Below, in pieces: positions 40,336-49,030 of a stretch of DNA of 52,403 bases. The position numbers and the translations under genes are program-made. The notes beneath the pieces were generated by a model, which saw nothing but the letters and a program-made list of their open reading frames with translations, was not told the DNA's origin and made no database searches. The stretch lies in NCBI GenBank assembly GCA_012798315.1, contig JAAZNL010000016.1, forward strand, positions 1 through 52,403, read 5' to 3'. Numbering within the stretch: the stretch's first letter is position 1; every line of letters begins with the position of its first letter. This DNA comes from a candidate division WWE3 bacterium (GTDB taxonomy: Bacteria > Patescibacteriota > WWE3 > UBA101185 > UBA10185).

Positions 40336-41584
40336 TATAAAAAAGCAGTATTAAAATTATAAACTCCGAAAGATGTGTGATTACAGAAGAAGCATAAAAC
40401 CCGTATTTAGGTATAAAAAGAAAATTCAAAAAAACATTAAACAATGCGCTAACTAGGTATATTTTAGGTAAAACCTTTTGATTTCCCAAAGTAACCAATA
40501 ACCAAGACAAAGGTTGAGTTAAAAAATATATTAAAAGACCAGCCATAAGTATTCTCAGGACATTAGCCGATAAATTAAAAGCCGAACCCCCTAATATATT
40601 TATAATGTACGGAGCCAAAGTAATGCCTGCCAAACTACCAAATATTGAAACTAATATTAAAAAAAATAAAGCTCTTTTAAATACGTAAGCTAAATCTTTT
40701 GGACCTTGCTTATATTTAGAAATAAAAACCGGATACATGGAATTCATAAAAAAAGTTGGTACTACCAAAGCCACTTCGAAAATTTTGTACGGTAACGAAT
40801 AAATTGCAACCGCGTCGTTATTATTTAAATGTAAAAAAGAAGGAATTGGTAAAACCGATAACAGTATAGAATCTGATTTAAAACTGATTTGACTGAATAA
40901 AAACATAAGTCCCAAAGGTAAGGCTTTTATAATCAAGTCTTTCGCAATTTTAATATCAAAAATATATTTTATGTCGGGATAAGTATGCCTAATAAAAAAA
41001 GCCATAAATACAAACGTTAATAACCCGCCTATAACATAGCTTAAACTCACCGCAATAACGCCAAGGTTGAACCTGACACACATGTATGTCAAAAATAAAA
41101 TGGCAATGTATCCGGTCAAATACGCGTAAGTGGACAGATCATATCTTAGTTTGGATTGAAAAATAATGTTACCCGTAGCGTATAAACCCTGCGTCAGAAT
41201 TAAAAATAAACTTAACGCGATACCTGTTTTTAAGTAGCCGGAATAAGGAAAAAGTACCAACAATAAAGTCAAAAGTACAATTAAAACTACTGAAAATGCT
41301 AAACGCATCCGCAGTATAGTCATAAAATATTTTCCGGCATCGCTCCAGTTTTGGCTAATTTCTTTTACAGCGACAGCATTAAAACCGAAATCAACTATTA
41401 TAAAAAACAACGCGGGCCAGTTTTGCATAAGGCTAAATTCACCATATGCCGATCTTCCAAAATAACGGGCAACAACAACGGTAACTAACACTGTAATACC
41501 CATGCTTACAACTTTTCCTACAAGTTGAAATATAGTGTTGTATGCAATTTTCTTCGTCGTAAACACAGAATCCATAATTAACAA
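40301..41584 (-). CDS. Polysaccharide flippase (Wzx/MATE-like)
   Basis: Multi-TM; ARYFGRSAYGEFSLMQNWPALFFIIVDFGFNAVAVKEIS. Confidence 0.87.
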   Translation of the reverse strand: MLIMDSVFTTKKIAYNTIFQLVGKVVSMGITVLVTVVVARYFGRSAYGEFSLMQNWPALFFIIVDFGFNAVAVKEISQNWSDAGKYFMTILRMRLAFSVVLIVLLTLLLVLFPYSGYLKTGIALSLFLILTQGLYATGNIIFQSKLRYDLSTYAYLTGYIAILFLTYMCVRFNLGVIAVSLSYVIGGLLTFVFMAFFIRHTYPDIKYIFDIKIAKDLIIKALPLGLMFLFSQISFKSDSILLSVLPIPSFLHLNNNDAVAIYSLPYKIFEVALVVPTFFMNSMYPVFISKYKQGPKDLAYVFKRALFFLILVSIFGSLAGITLAPYIINILGGSAFNLSANVLRILMAGLLIYFLTQPLSWLLVTLGNQKVLPKIYLVSALFNVFLNFLFIPKYGFYASSVITHLSEFIILILLFYNARKTWREKYA

Positions 41585-42762
41585 CCAGAAACTACATATT
41601 CATCTGATTTTATAACGGGCGGGTTACCTTTAATCTTATTTAATTTTTTAATAACCTCATAATGCAAGTATGGAACGCGATCCCTGTTAATCCAGGAAAA
41701 ATGATCAAACGGAGGCTGATACCAAATTGTAAAAGGAATAACTGCACGCACACGATCATCGGACAGCCAGACGTCTTTGTATGCGGTTTTAAAATATTCG
41801 GAAACAGTTTCAACAGATGGGTATGAACCATTATAATTTTCTCCTTCCGCGTGAGCCCAACCTGTCTCCGTTATAAATACTGGTAGTGTTTTTTTAACTC
41901 CCAAACTAGATGTTAGATACTCCAGCTCATCTTCGTAAGCTCTGATGCTCCAACGACCACGCGCTGTAGGGCTACCTGAAAAGTTGGGCTGGGGATAAGG
42001 GTGTGAAGCCCAGCCGTCTAATTTATCAAAAATTCCTGGAACTTCCTGGTTCATTTGATACATAAATTCCAATGCGTCTATATGTTTACCATCGCTGGGG
42101 GCACTTGTATTTAACGCACCGTTTAACATAAAATAATCCGGATTTTCACCTTTAAAAATTTCTATAGAATAATTTAAAACTTTCGCGTATTCAGCGGGAT
42201 CTGTTTTTCCATACCAAAAGGAACTATCGTTAGGTTCGTTATAAACACTTATATACCGATATTTTATTGGCCACAAAAAGCTATTTAGAAAATTGGCCGC
42301 TTCCTGAGTTTGTTTTTTGTATTTGTCCAAATTCACATCCCAAAGCTGTATTATGGGAATTAAGTGTTTATTTCTAAGTTGTTCAAATACGCGATTCCAT
42401 TTATCGTAATCGCGATCCGCCATGTTGTAAGGAATTAAAACATAACCCCAATCACCGCCCGAAGAATTTACCAGATTTTGAGCGATTTCAAAAAAGCTTT
42501 CGTTTTCGGGATAAATATACATACCGTATTTGTTATTTGGCTCCCATAACGGGTAATCATGGGCATAATAATAGAACTCCAATACATTCTTTTGCGTGCA
42601 TACTTCGGCTTTAGCCGATGTAGTTGTCTGAGGAACCTCCTGCACGGCTCCGATTTTATCGTGTTTTTCAGCGTTGTCACGTACAAATGTAAAATAAAAC
42701 AATACCCCCAACAGCAGTATGTAAAACACCAGAGAACTGTAGAAAAAAAACTTCTTTTTCAC
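41578..42762 (-). CDS. Secreted glycoside hydrolase-like protein (TIM-barrel type)
   Basis: N-terminal TM; YISVYNEPNDSSFWYG and LPVFITETGWAHAEG resemble acid/base and nucleophile motifs. GTG start. Confidence 0.75.
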   Translation of the reverse strand: MKKKFFFYSSLVFYILLLGVLFYFTFVRDNAEKHDKIGAVQEVPQTTTSAKAEVCTQKNVLEFYYYAHDYPLWEPNNKYGMYIYPENESFFEIAQNLVNSSGGDWGYVLIPYNMADRDYDKWNRVFEQLRNKHLIPIIQLWDVNLDKYKKQTQEAANFLNSFLWPIKYRYISVYNEPNDSSFWYGKTDPAEYAKVLNYSIEIFKGENPDYFMLNGALNTSAPSDGKHIDALEFMYQMNQEVPGIFDKLDGWASHPYPQPNFSGSPTARGRWSIRAYEDELEYLTSSLGVKKTLPVFITETGWAHAEGENYNGSYPSVETVSEYFKTAYKDVWLSDDRVRAVIPFTIWYQPPFDHFSWINRDRVPYLHYEVIKKLNKIKGNPPVIKSDEYVVSGC

Positions 42763-42801
42763 TAGCTTATTCTAACATTTACTATTATTATTGGGAGAGT
42801 T

Positions 42802-44040
42802 ATGAAACGTAAACTCGCAGGTGCTATTAAAATAATCATACTGATATTAATCTTTTTAAGCGCTCTATTTCTTTTTGTATATAACAGTAAAATAACGAAT
42901 ACTGGATTCCCGCGTAAAATATTAAGTCCAATGGGTAACTCTTTTAGCATTATGTCACTACTAAAATCCCGACATGTCCCGAAAAAAATTATATACGGAT
43001 ATTTGCCATATTGGTCTATTCCTGACACCAAATACATTCAGTTGGACAAACTCACGGACATAGCGTATTTCGGGGTTTATTTAAACGAAGACGGTACTTT
43101 TATGGATAAGCTTGAGGATAATACAGCCGAACCGGGTCTGCTTGCGTGGCACGAAAACGAAGCTCTTGACGAATTAGTAGCCAGAGCAAAAAGCGCCGGC
43201 GTAAGGGTATCGCTTACCGTCATATCTCATAACGACGAGGTATCGGACAAATTTTTGGACTGTAAAGAGTGCTGGGCAAACTTTATAACAAACGTTGAAA
43301 AAGAGATGGATTCAAAAAAGATTAGAGATTTAAATTTAAACTTTGAATATGTTGACTTTACTAAAAAAGAAACTGCCGCGAAATATTCAGAATTTGTATC
43401 GTTCACAAATACCGAATTAGATAAAAAATACGGTGGATCTTTAGTTGTAGTATCTACTTTTGCAGATTCCCTGGTAAAAGATAGGGTTACAGATATTAAT
43501 TCTCTTGGTAAGGTCGCCGACATGATTTTTATTATGGGATATGACTTTCACCGACCGGATTCTGACAAAGCTGGTCCGGTGGCGCCGATAGATGGAAAAG
43601 GGGTATATTCGGAATACGATGTCAGAACAATGTTAAATGATTATGTTGCGGTAATGCCGCCTAGCAAAATAATCCTGGGTGTACCTTATTACGGATATAA
43701 CTGGGTAGTAAAGCAGGGCGAACCTAACGCCGAACGGATACCCGGAGATGATGATATTGGTTATTCGCAATCACAAACATATGCCAAAATAATGGATACT
43801 ATTCTTGAAATTAAACCCGAGCTTAAGTGGGATGATTTGGGTAAATCCTCATATTTTACATATTTAAGCCCCGAAACAGGGTCTATTCGAGAAGTATACT
43901 TTGAAAACGATAAATCATTAGAAGTAAAGTACCAGTTAATAAACGAATACAACCTGGGGGGAGTGGGCATGTGGGCTATAGGTTACGATGGCGGATACCA
44001 AGAGTTGTGGGAATTATTGGCTAAGTACTTTATAAAGTAA
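42802..44040 (+). CDS. GH18-type glycosidase-like protein
   Basis: YGYLPYWS; DLNLNFEYVDF at the GH18 DxxDxDxE position (degenerate); MIFIMGYDFH; GGVGMWAIGYDGG. Confidence 0.82.
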   Translation: MKRKLAGAIKIIILILIFLSALFLFVYNSKITNTGFPRKILSPMGNSFSIMSLLKSRHVPKKIIYGYLPYWSIPDTKYIQLDKLTDIAYFGVYLNEDGTFMDKLEDNTAEPGLLAWHENEALDELVARAKSAGVRVSLTVISHNDEVSDKFLDCKECWANFITNVEKEMDSKKIRDLNLNFEYVDFTKKETAAKYSEFVSFTNTELDKKYGGSLVVVSTFADSLVKDRVTDINSLGKVADMIFIMGYDFHRPDSDKAGPVAPIDGKGVYSEYDVRTMLNDYVAVMPPSKIILGVPYYGYNWVVKQGEPNAERIPGDDDIGYSQSQTYAKIMDTILEIKPELKWDDLGKSSYFTYLSPETGSIREVYFENDKSLEVKYQLINEYNLGGVGMWAIGYDGGYQELWELLAKYFIK

Positions 44041-44042
44041 TT

Positions 44043-44119
44043 TGGTGGGTCCATCAGGATTCGAACCTGAGACCTCTGCGATGTGAACACAGCGCTCTAA
44101 CCAACTGAGCTATGAACCC
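44043..44119 (-). tRNA. tRNA-Val (anticodon CAC), CCA encoded
   Basis: Minus strand: GGGTTCA/TGGACCC acceptor; CTGTG-TTCACAT-CGCAG anticodon arm. Confidence 0.93.
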
Positions 44120-44148
44120 CTGCCAAATTTGTTAAGGAGATAATACTA

Positions 44149-44889
44149 TTAAACGATCTTTCTATAAAGGCTAAAATGCTCTACCAGCTCTGATCCCCTA
44201 AGACTAGTATACGCATAATACAATATCGGCGATCCAATTATATAATCAACAACCCACTGAAAATTGTTTTTTAAATAAAGGCTGGCTTCCTGGTTAAGTG
44301 AATTTACTGCCTGCCAAACTACCGGTACATTTAACAAACCAAGGCTCATTGCGAGCATGACAGCAAATACTGCCGATTGAATAAAGCGCAGTTTTCCGTG
44401 ATCTCTAGGATCAGAATTTTCCCGCTGTAAGGCGAACTTATATATAAGATTGGAAGAAGTCATTAGAAACCAGATAAAAAAGAACATACTTACAAAATGT
44501 ACGAGTATAAGAAAGATTGCTCCGTTAGAAAAATAGTTCAACAAACTAGAGTATGTCTGGACCGGGTGTTGTAAGTATCTGTACCCAAAAGGAGTGTATT
44601 TTAGTATGGTAGTAACAAAGATCATTACGAAGGTATGGCAGAAAACATAATATAACAATTCCAGGCGAACTTTTTGACTCAAACGCAACTTATGTAAATG
44701 GTTGTCGAATACAAACTTTCGGGACAAAAAGCTCATAAGCCAAAAAAAAGTAGAATATAGAAAAATCCTAATTCCTGTCTCTGAACCAGTTTTTATGATT
44801 TTTGCCATATTCTCTAAAAGGAGGACCATACCGGCGGCATACCCAATATATATAAGGATATTTTCAATCTTAATTAATAGCGGTTTCAC
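44149..44889 (-). CDS. Multi-TM membrane protein, unknown function
   Basis: 246 aa, about six hydrophobic segments, GTG start. Confidence 0.65.
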   Translation of the reverse strand: MKPLLIKIENILIYIGYAAGMVLLLENMAKIIKTGSETGIRIFLYSTFFWLMSFLSRKFVFDNHLHKLRLSQKVRLELLYYVFCHTFVMIFVTTILKYTPFGYRYLQHPVQTYSSLLNYFSNGAIFLILVHFVSMFFFIWFLMTSSNLIYKFALQRENSDPRDHGKLRFIQSAVFAVMLAMSLGLLNVPVVWQAVNSLNQEASLYLKNNFQWVVDYIIGSPILYYAYTSLRGSELVEHFSLYRKIV

Positions 44890-44978
44890 TAAGTTAAGTG
44901 TAATACACTTGTTAACCTAACATCAATAGGGATCGGGCAAGTCTTGTTATAAAGCAAATCACAGCATAAAATACTTGT

Positions 44979-45527
44979 ATGAAATTTAAGGCATCATTGG
45001 CGATTTTGGGCGAATTCTTTGAAATAACGTGCATAATGGCCGCAGTTATAGTACTTTGTTATATTTTTGTAGGACAACTTTTGGAAGTATCCGGAGAATC
45101 CATGTTTCCTACTTTTAAGGATAAAGAGCAGTTGGTAGCTGAAAAACTGTCGTTAAGTTATAAACCACCTGTGAGAGGGGAGGTAGTTATCTTTGAGCAC
45201 CCAACACAAAAAGGCGAGTTAATAATAAAAAGGATTATCGGTATGCCGGGAGAAAGAATTACTATCAAAAACGGAGACGTGTACATCAATGACAACATAC
45301 TTGATGAGCCTTATCTTGCAGACGGAACTAAAACCGAGGGAAATATTACCATAAAAGATGATGCGGAATTTATAATTCCGGAGGATAATTATGTTCTCAT
45401 GGGCGACAACAGAGGAAAAAGCACCGATTCACGATATTGGGGAACTATAAATATCGATAATATGGTCGGAAGAGGATTATTTGTGTATTTTCCGCTTAAA
45501 AACTTTAGAATACTAATCGATAATTAG
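44979..45527 (+). CDS. lepB: Signal peptidase I
   Basis: [38 protein letters not shown]. Confidence 0.95.
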   Translation: MKFKASLAILGEFFEITCIMAAVIVLCYIFVGQLLEVSGESMFPTFKDKEQLVAEKLSLSYKPPVRGEVVIFEHPTQKGELIIKRIIGMPGERITIKNGDVYINDNILDEPYLADGTKTEGNITIKDDAEFIIPEDNYVLMGDNRGKSTDSRYWGTINIDNMVGRGLFVYFPLKNFRILIDN

Positions 45528-45784
45528 GCCTGAGGAACTACGTTTACTTTTTTCTTTTTTTTGGTTTCCCAAACGAACTCTACTACACCGTCAGCTAAAG
45601 CAAAAAGTGTAAAATCCTTGCCCATATCTACGTTTTTGCCCGGTATATATACGCGACCTCTTTGTCTAACTATTATTTGACCTGTTTTGATGAGAGATCC
45701 ACCGCCGATTTTTACGCCAAGACGCTTACCTGCGACATTACCGCCTTGTCCTGCTTTTGAACCTCCTGATTTTGTATGAGCCAT
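45524..45784 (-). CDS. rpmA: 50S ribosomal protein L27
   Basis: [29 protein letters not shown]...GQIIVRQRG. Confidence 0.96.
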   Translation of the reverse strand: MAHTKSGGSKAGQGGNVAGKRLGVKIGGGSLIKTGQIIVRQRGRVYIPGKNVDMGKDFTLFALADGVVEFVWETKKKKKVNVVPQA

Positions 45785-45810
45785 AGTTTATAAATAATAT
45801 TACTAAATAA

Positions 45811-46263
45811 CTACTTTTTTTCTTTTACTGTTTTAGTTTTAGATGCAACTTTTTTTACGGAAACCGCCGCGGATTTACTCGCGGGTTTTTCGTTTTTCTC
45901 TGCTTTTTCAACTTTTTCCTCTTTTTTAGCTTCACCAAGCTCCACAACCTTTAAAATCACAACTCCTTGTCTGTGTCCGTGATTCTTTTTGTAGCGGGAT
46001 TTTGCCTTAAATCTCTTAACTGAAACTTTTTTTCCCATTTTCTCTTCTACCAAATCGAGTTTGATGTGAAAGTCTTTAATCTCCGGAGTTCCTGTTTGGG
46101 TGGTTTTTCCGTCTGTGTACAACAAAACTACTGGATCTAAACCTGTATTCTCAGGAACCTGAATCAGGTCGTTTTCCTTTATATTAAACTGTTTTCCCCC
46201 AATAGAGATGATTGCATGTTTCATAAGCCGACTTATTATAAAGGTCGAAACCCCATTTAGCAA
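45811..46263 (-). CDS. rplU: 50S ribosomal protein L21 with Lys/Ala-rich C-terminal extension
   Basis: AIISIGGKQFNIKENDLIQV...KRFKAKSRYKKNHGHRQ; start likely at the internal Met MKHAIISIGGKQ. Confidence 0.94.
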   Translation of the reverse strand: MLNGVSTFIISRLMKHAIISIGGKQFNIKENDLIQVPENTGLDPVVLLYTDGKTTQTGTPEIKDFHIKLDLVEEKMGKKVSVKRFKAKSRYKKNHGHRQGVVILKVVELGEAKKEEKVEKAEKNEKPASKSAAVSVKKVASKTKTVKEKK

Positions 46264-46273
46264 GATGCTGTTA

Positions 46274-46585
46274 TTAAAGGCCTAAAGCCGTCTCATCAAG
46301 CACGGCGAGCCCTTCTACAAGTTTAAAAGAGTCATCCCCCGCTATACGGTTTTTCTTTGTAATACCGCACTTTTCACACTTGTGTATCAGCATTTCTTCG
46401 CCATCGGGCTTTAGTACCTTCCCCAAAACGTACATTTTGCCTCCGCAAGAAGATTTTCTGTCGCCGGGAAAATTATCCACATGCACAGAACTCAAGCAAT
46501 AAGGGCAATGATTTCTGTGGTGAGTACCCGGCGCCGAAAAAGATACAGGACGCCCGCAATTAGAACAGATAAAACTTTTTTTCAT
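46274..46585 (-). CDS. RNHCP-domain protein
   Basis: CSNCGRPV...HHRNHCPYCLSSVHVD...CEKCG. Confidence 0.85.
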   Translation of the reverse strand: MKKSFICSNCGRPVSFSAPGTHHRNHCPYCLSSVHVDNFPGDRKSSCGGKMYVLGKVLKPDGEEMLIHKCEKCGITKKNRIAGDDSFKLVEGLAVLDETALGL

Positions 46586-46587
46586 AT

Positions 46588-47943
46588 TTACTGTTTAATA
46601 CCGGTGCCTAAGATGATCAATAAATCGTATTCTTCAGAATCAGACAAGCTGTCTTCTACTTTTAGAGTCCCATAGGCCTCTGCTAAATCAGTTTTAACCA
46701 AATCCTGGTAATTAACTTTTTCTTTCTTAAAGCGGAGAATTGTCGACTCGGTGGTGGAATCCGCGGTGCCAATAGAAGCCACTTTATAGCTTTTAGCTTC
46801 TAAATTGGTTTGGGTTTTAGCCGCCATACCGTTAATACCGGAACCATTCTCAATACGCAGGGTAAGATCTGACTGTTTTAGTTCGGGAGTCTTGGGTTGC
46901 TCTACAACAGGCTCCGGGGCGGGTATGTCTTGTGTGCTTAACACATCGTTTTGACTGCCTGCGTCTGCCAAATTCCCCTCGTCTGTGCCCTTTTTACCCC
47001 CTATTATCCCTGTAACAAACAATACTATTAAAAGAACGGCTATTCCGACTCCTGAGATAGCGCCAACTTTAGCCAAAGAAACGGGTTTCTTTTCGACAGC
47101 AGGAAGCGGCAAAACGTTAAGCAAATTAACCCGGCATTCATCCAAGTCATCAGCGGCATCTATAACAAAATGGGCTAATAAGTTTGTCTCAAAGCCTTTG
47201 TAGTCTATCCCTTCGTCCATATTAAACTCTACAGCTCTAGTAACGAACCCATTTTCTATTTCCGGTACCTGGTAATTTAAGGAGTATATAAACTTTATTG
47301 GTTTATCTTTACGGTAAACGGACAATTCTTTTACGGTTTTTTCCAGATCGAATTTTTTGCCTTGAGTAGAGTATTTATCGGAGAAGAATATCCCGCCTAA
47401 TTCTGAAAGTGCTACGGTTTCATCTCCCTGTCCACCGGAAATAAAAATAGAAGCTTCTTTGGTGTTTACATATTTGGGCAAAACAGAAACCCAAGGTATA
47501 ACGGAAACCAAAGGAATTCTCAGCGCATCTGAAACCTGAATAAGTTGTTCTAAATATGTTTTTTTAACTCCAACAAACTGAAAAACAAAAGGGGCAATTT
47601 TTTCAAATCCAAAATACGCATCTTCTAAATTATATTCAGGAAATTTGGATTTCACTTCAGAAACTATGAGATCGTCCACTGCTTCCGCGTGTTTTGGGAT
47701 TGTAACGTAACGTAAAAAAACGTGCTCAGGTTCGGTTACAAACGAAATATCAGTGTTTTTCGAGGATGCGCCAATTTTGGCTATTAAATCTTTTATTACA
47801 TTTGATATGGCGTTTACATCTTTAATAGTTGAGTTATCTAAAATGTCAGGCGATACTTCTGCAGAAACGGAATTAAACCCCTCTTTCTCGATAGAAGAAA
47901 GTTTAATATGGTTGTAGGCCATTGAAACAACTAGATGACGCAT
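46588..47943 (-). CDS. PilM/GspL-like actin-fold protein with TM and LytR_C-like C-terminal domain
   Basis: EHVFLRYVTIPKHAEAVDDLIVSEVKSKFPEYNLEDAYFGFE; TM; LTLRIENGSGINGMAAKTQTNLEAKSYKV. Confidence 0.65.
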   Translation of the reverse strand: MRHLVVSMAYNHIKLSSIEKEGFNSVSAEVSPDILDNSTIKDVNAISNVIKDLIAKIGASSKNTDISFVTEPEHVFLRYVTIPKHAEAVDDLIVSEVKSKFPEYNLEDAYFGFEKIAPFVFQFVGVKKTYLEQLIQVSDALRIPLVSVIPWVSVLPKYVNTKEASIFISGGQGDETVALSELGGIFFSDKYSTQGKKFDLEKTVKELSVYRKDKPIKFIYSLNYQVPEIENGFVTRAVEFNMDEGIDYKGFETNLLAHFVIDAADDLDECRVNLLNVLPLPAVEKKPVSLAKVGAISGVGIAVLLIVLFVTGIIGGKKGTDEGNLADAGSQNDVLSTQDIPAPEPVVEQPKTPELKQSDLTLRIENGSGINGMAAKTQTNLEAKSYKVASIGTADSTTESTILRFKKEKVNYQDLVKTDLAEAYGTLKVEDSLSDSEEYDLLIILGTGIKQ

Positions 47944-47962
47944 ACAAGTATATTAACACAAA

Positions 47963-49030
47963 TTAGTGTTCGTCTCCTCCCTTTAACCAAATGTTTTGAA
48001 GTACGCCCAGCATAATAAGAGACACAATTAATGAACTGCCCCCGTGAGAAACAAAAGGCAATGTAATTCCTGTTACGGGTAAAAGACCTAAATTCATTCC
48101 GACATTAACCGTAAATTGAGTCATAAATACCGAAAAAATTCCGATAGCGAGGAGGCTCCCATAAGCGTCTTTTGTTTTTAAGGCAACATATAATATAGAG
48201 ATTAAAAATATTGAATATAACAAAATAAGCACTATTACTCCAACAAAACCCCACTCTTCCGAAAATGAAGCAAATATAAAATCCGTCCAATGAACAGGCA
48301 AAAAGTTCATTTGTGTTTGTGAACCGTGTGCGAATCCTTTCCCTAAAACGCCGCCCGAACCGATTGAAATAATAGACTGAATTACGTTATAACCATGACC
48401 AAGTACATCAAGCTGCGGATTTAAAAAAACCAACACACGAATTTTTTGATATTCTTTTAACGCGTGCCACAACGGAGATGAAAGCAAACCTCCGATAATA
48501 ATCATAAGTACAAAATACATTTTACTAACACCCGAAAAAAACAACACGCATAAAAGAGTAGAAGTTAAAATTATGGTTGTGCCCAAATCAGGCTGAAGAA
48601 AAACTAAAATAATAAGTGGCAAAGTAAACAATAATAATTTCAATAATTTTTTTAGATTATTTTTAAAATCAGAATTTTCGGAAATATAAGCGGCCATTGT
48701 AAAAATTAAACAGACTTTAGCCAGCTCCGATGGTTGAAAGGTTACAAAACCAATATCGAGCCAGCGGGCAGAACCAAGCTTGGATATTCCTAAAACCTGA
48801 ACAAAGATAAGGGATAATATACTGAAAGCCAAAAAATATTTCCAGAAACTTTTAGTTACAGAATAGTCAACAAAAACAGTTACAAAATACAATATCAAAC
48901 CTATAAACAAGAAAATTAACTGGGATTTCGCTTTGTCAGGCGAGGAAGCCAGCAAAGTTATAGCCCCCAGGCTAAACAACATCAGGGGTACGATAATTAA
49001 AGCGTAATTTATTTTATATAAAAGTTGCAT
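47963..49030 (-). CDS. rodA: RodA/FtsW-type SEDS glycosyltransferase
   Basis: FQPSELAKVCLI, LQPDLGTTIIL, PFVSHGGSSLIVSLIMLGVLQNI. Confidence 0.92.
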   Translation of the reverse strand: MQLLYKINYALIIVPLMLFSLGAITLLASSPDKAKSQLIFLFIGLILYFVTVFVDYSVTKSFWKYFLAFSILSLIFVQVLGISKLGSARWLDIGFVTFQPSELAKVCLIFTMAAYISENSDFKNNLKKLLKLLLFTLPLIILVFLQPDLGTTIILTSTLLCVLFFSGVSKMYFVLMIIIGGLLSSPLWHALKEYQKIRVLVFLNPQLDVLGHGYNVIQSIISIGSGGVLGKGFAHGSQTQMNFLPVHWTDFIFASFSEEWGFVGVIVLILLYSIFLISILYVALKTKDAYGSLLAIGIFSVFMTQFTVNVGMNLGLLPVTGITLPFVSHGGSSLIVSLIMLGVLQNIWLKGGDEH

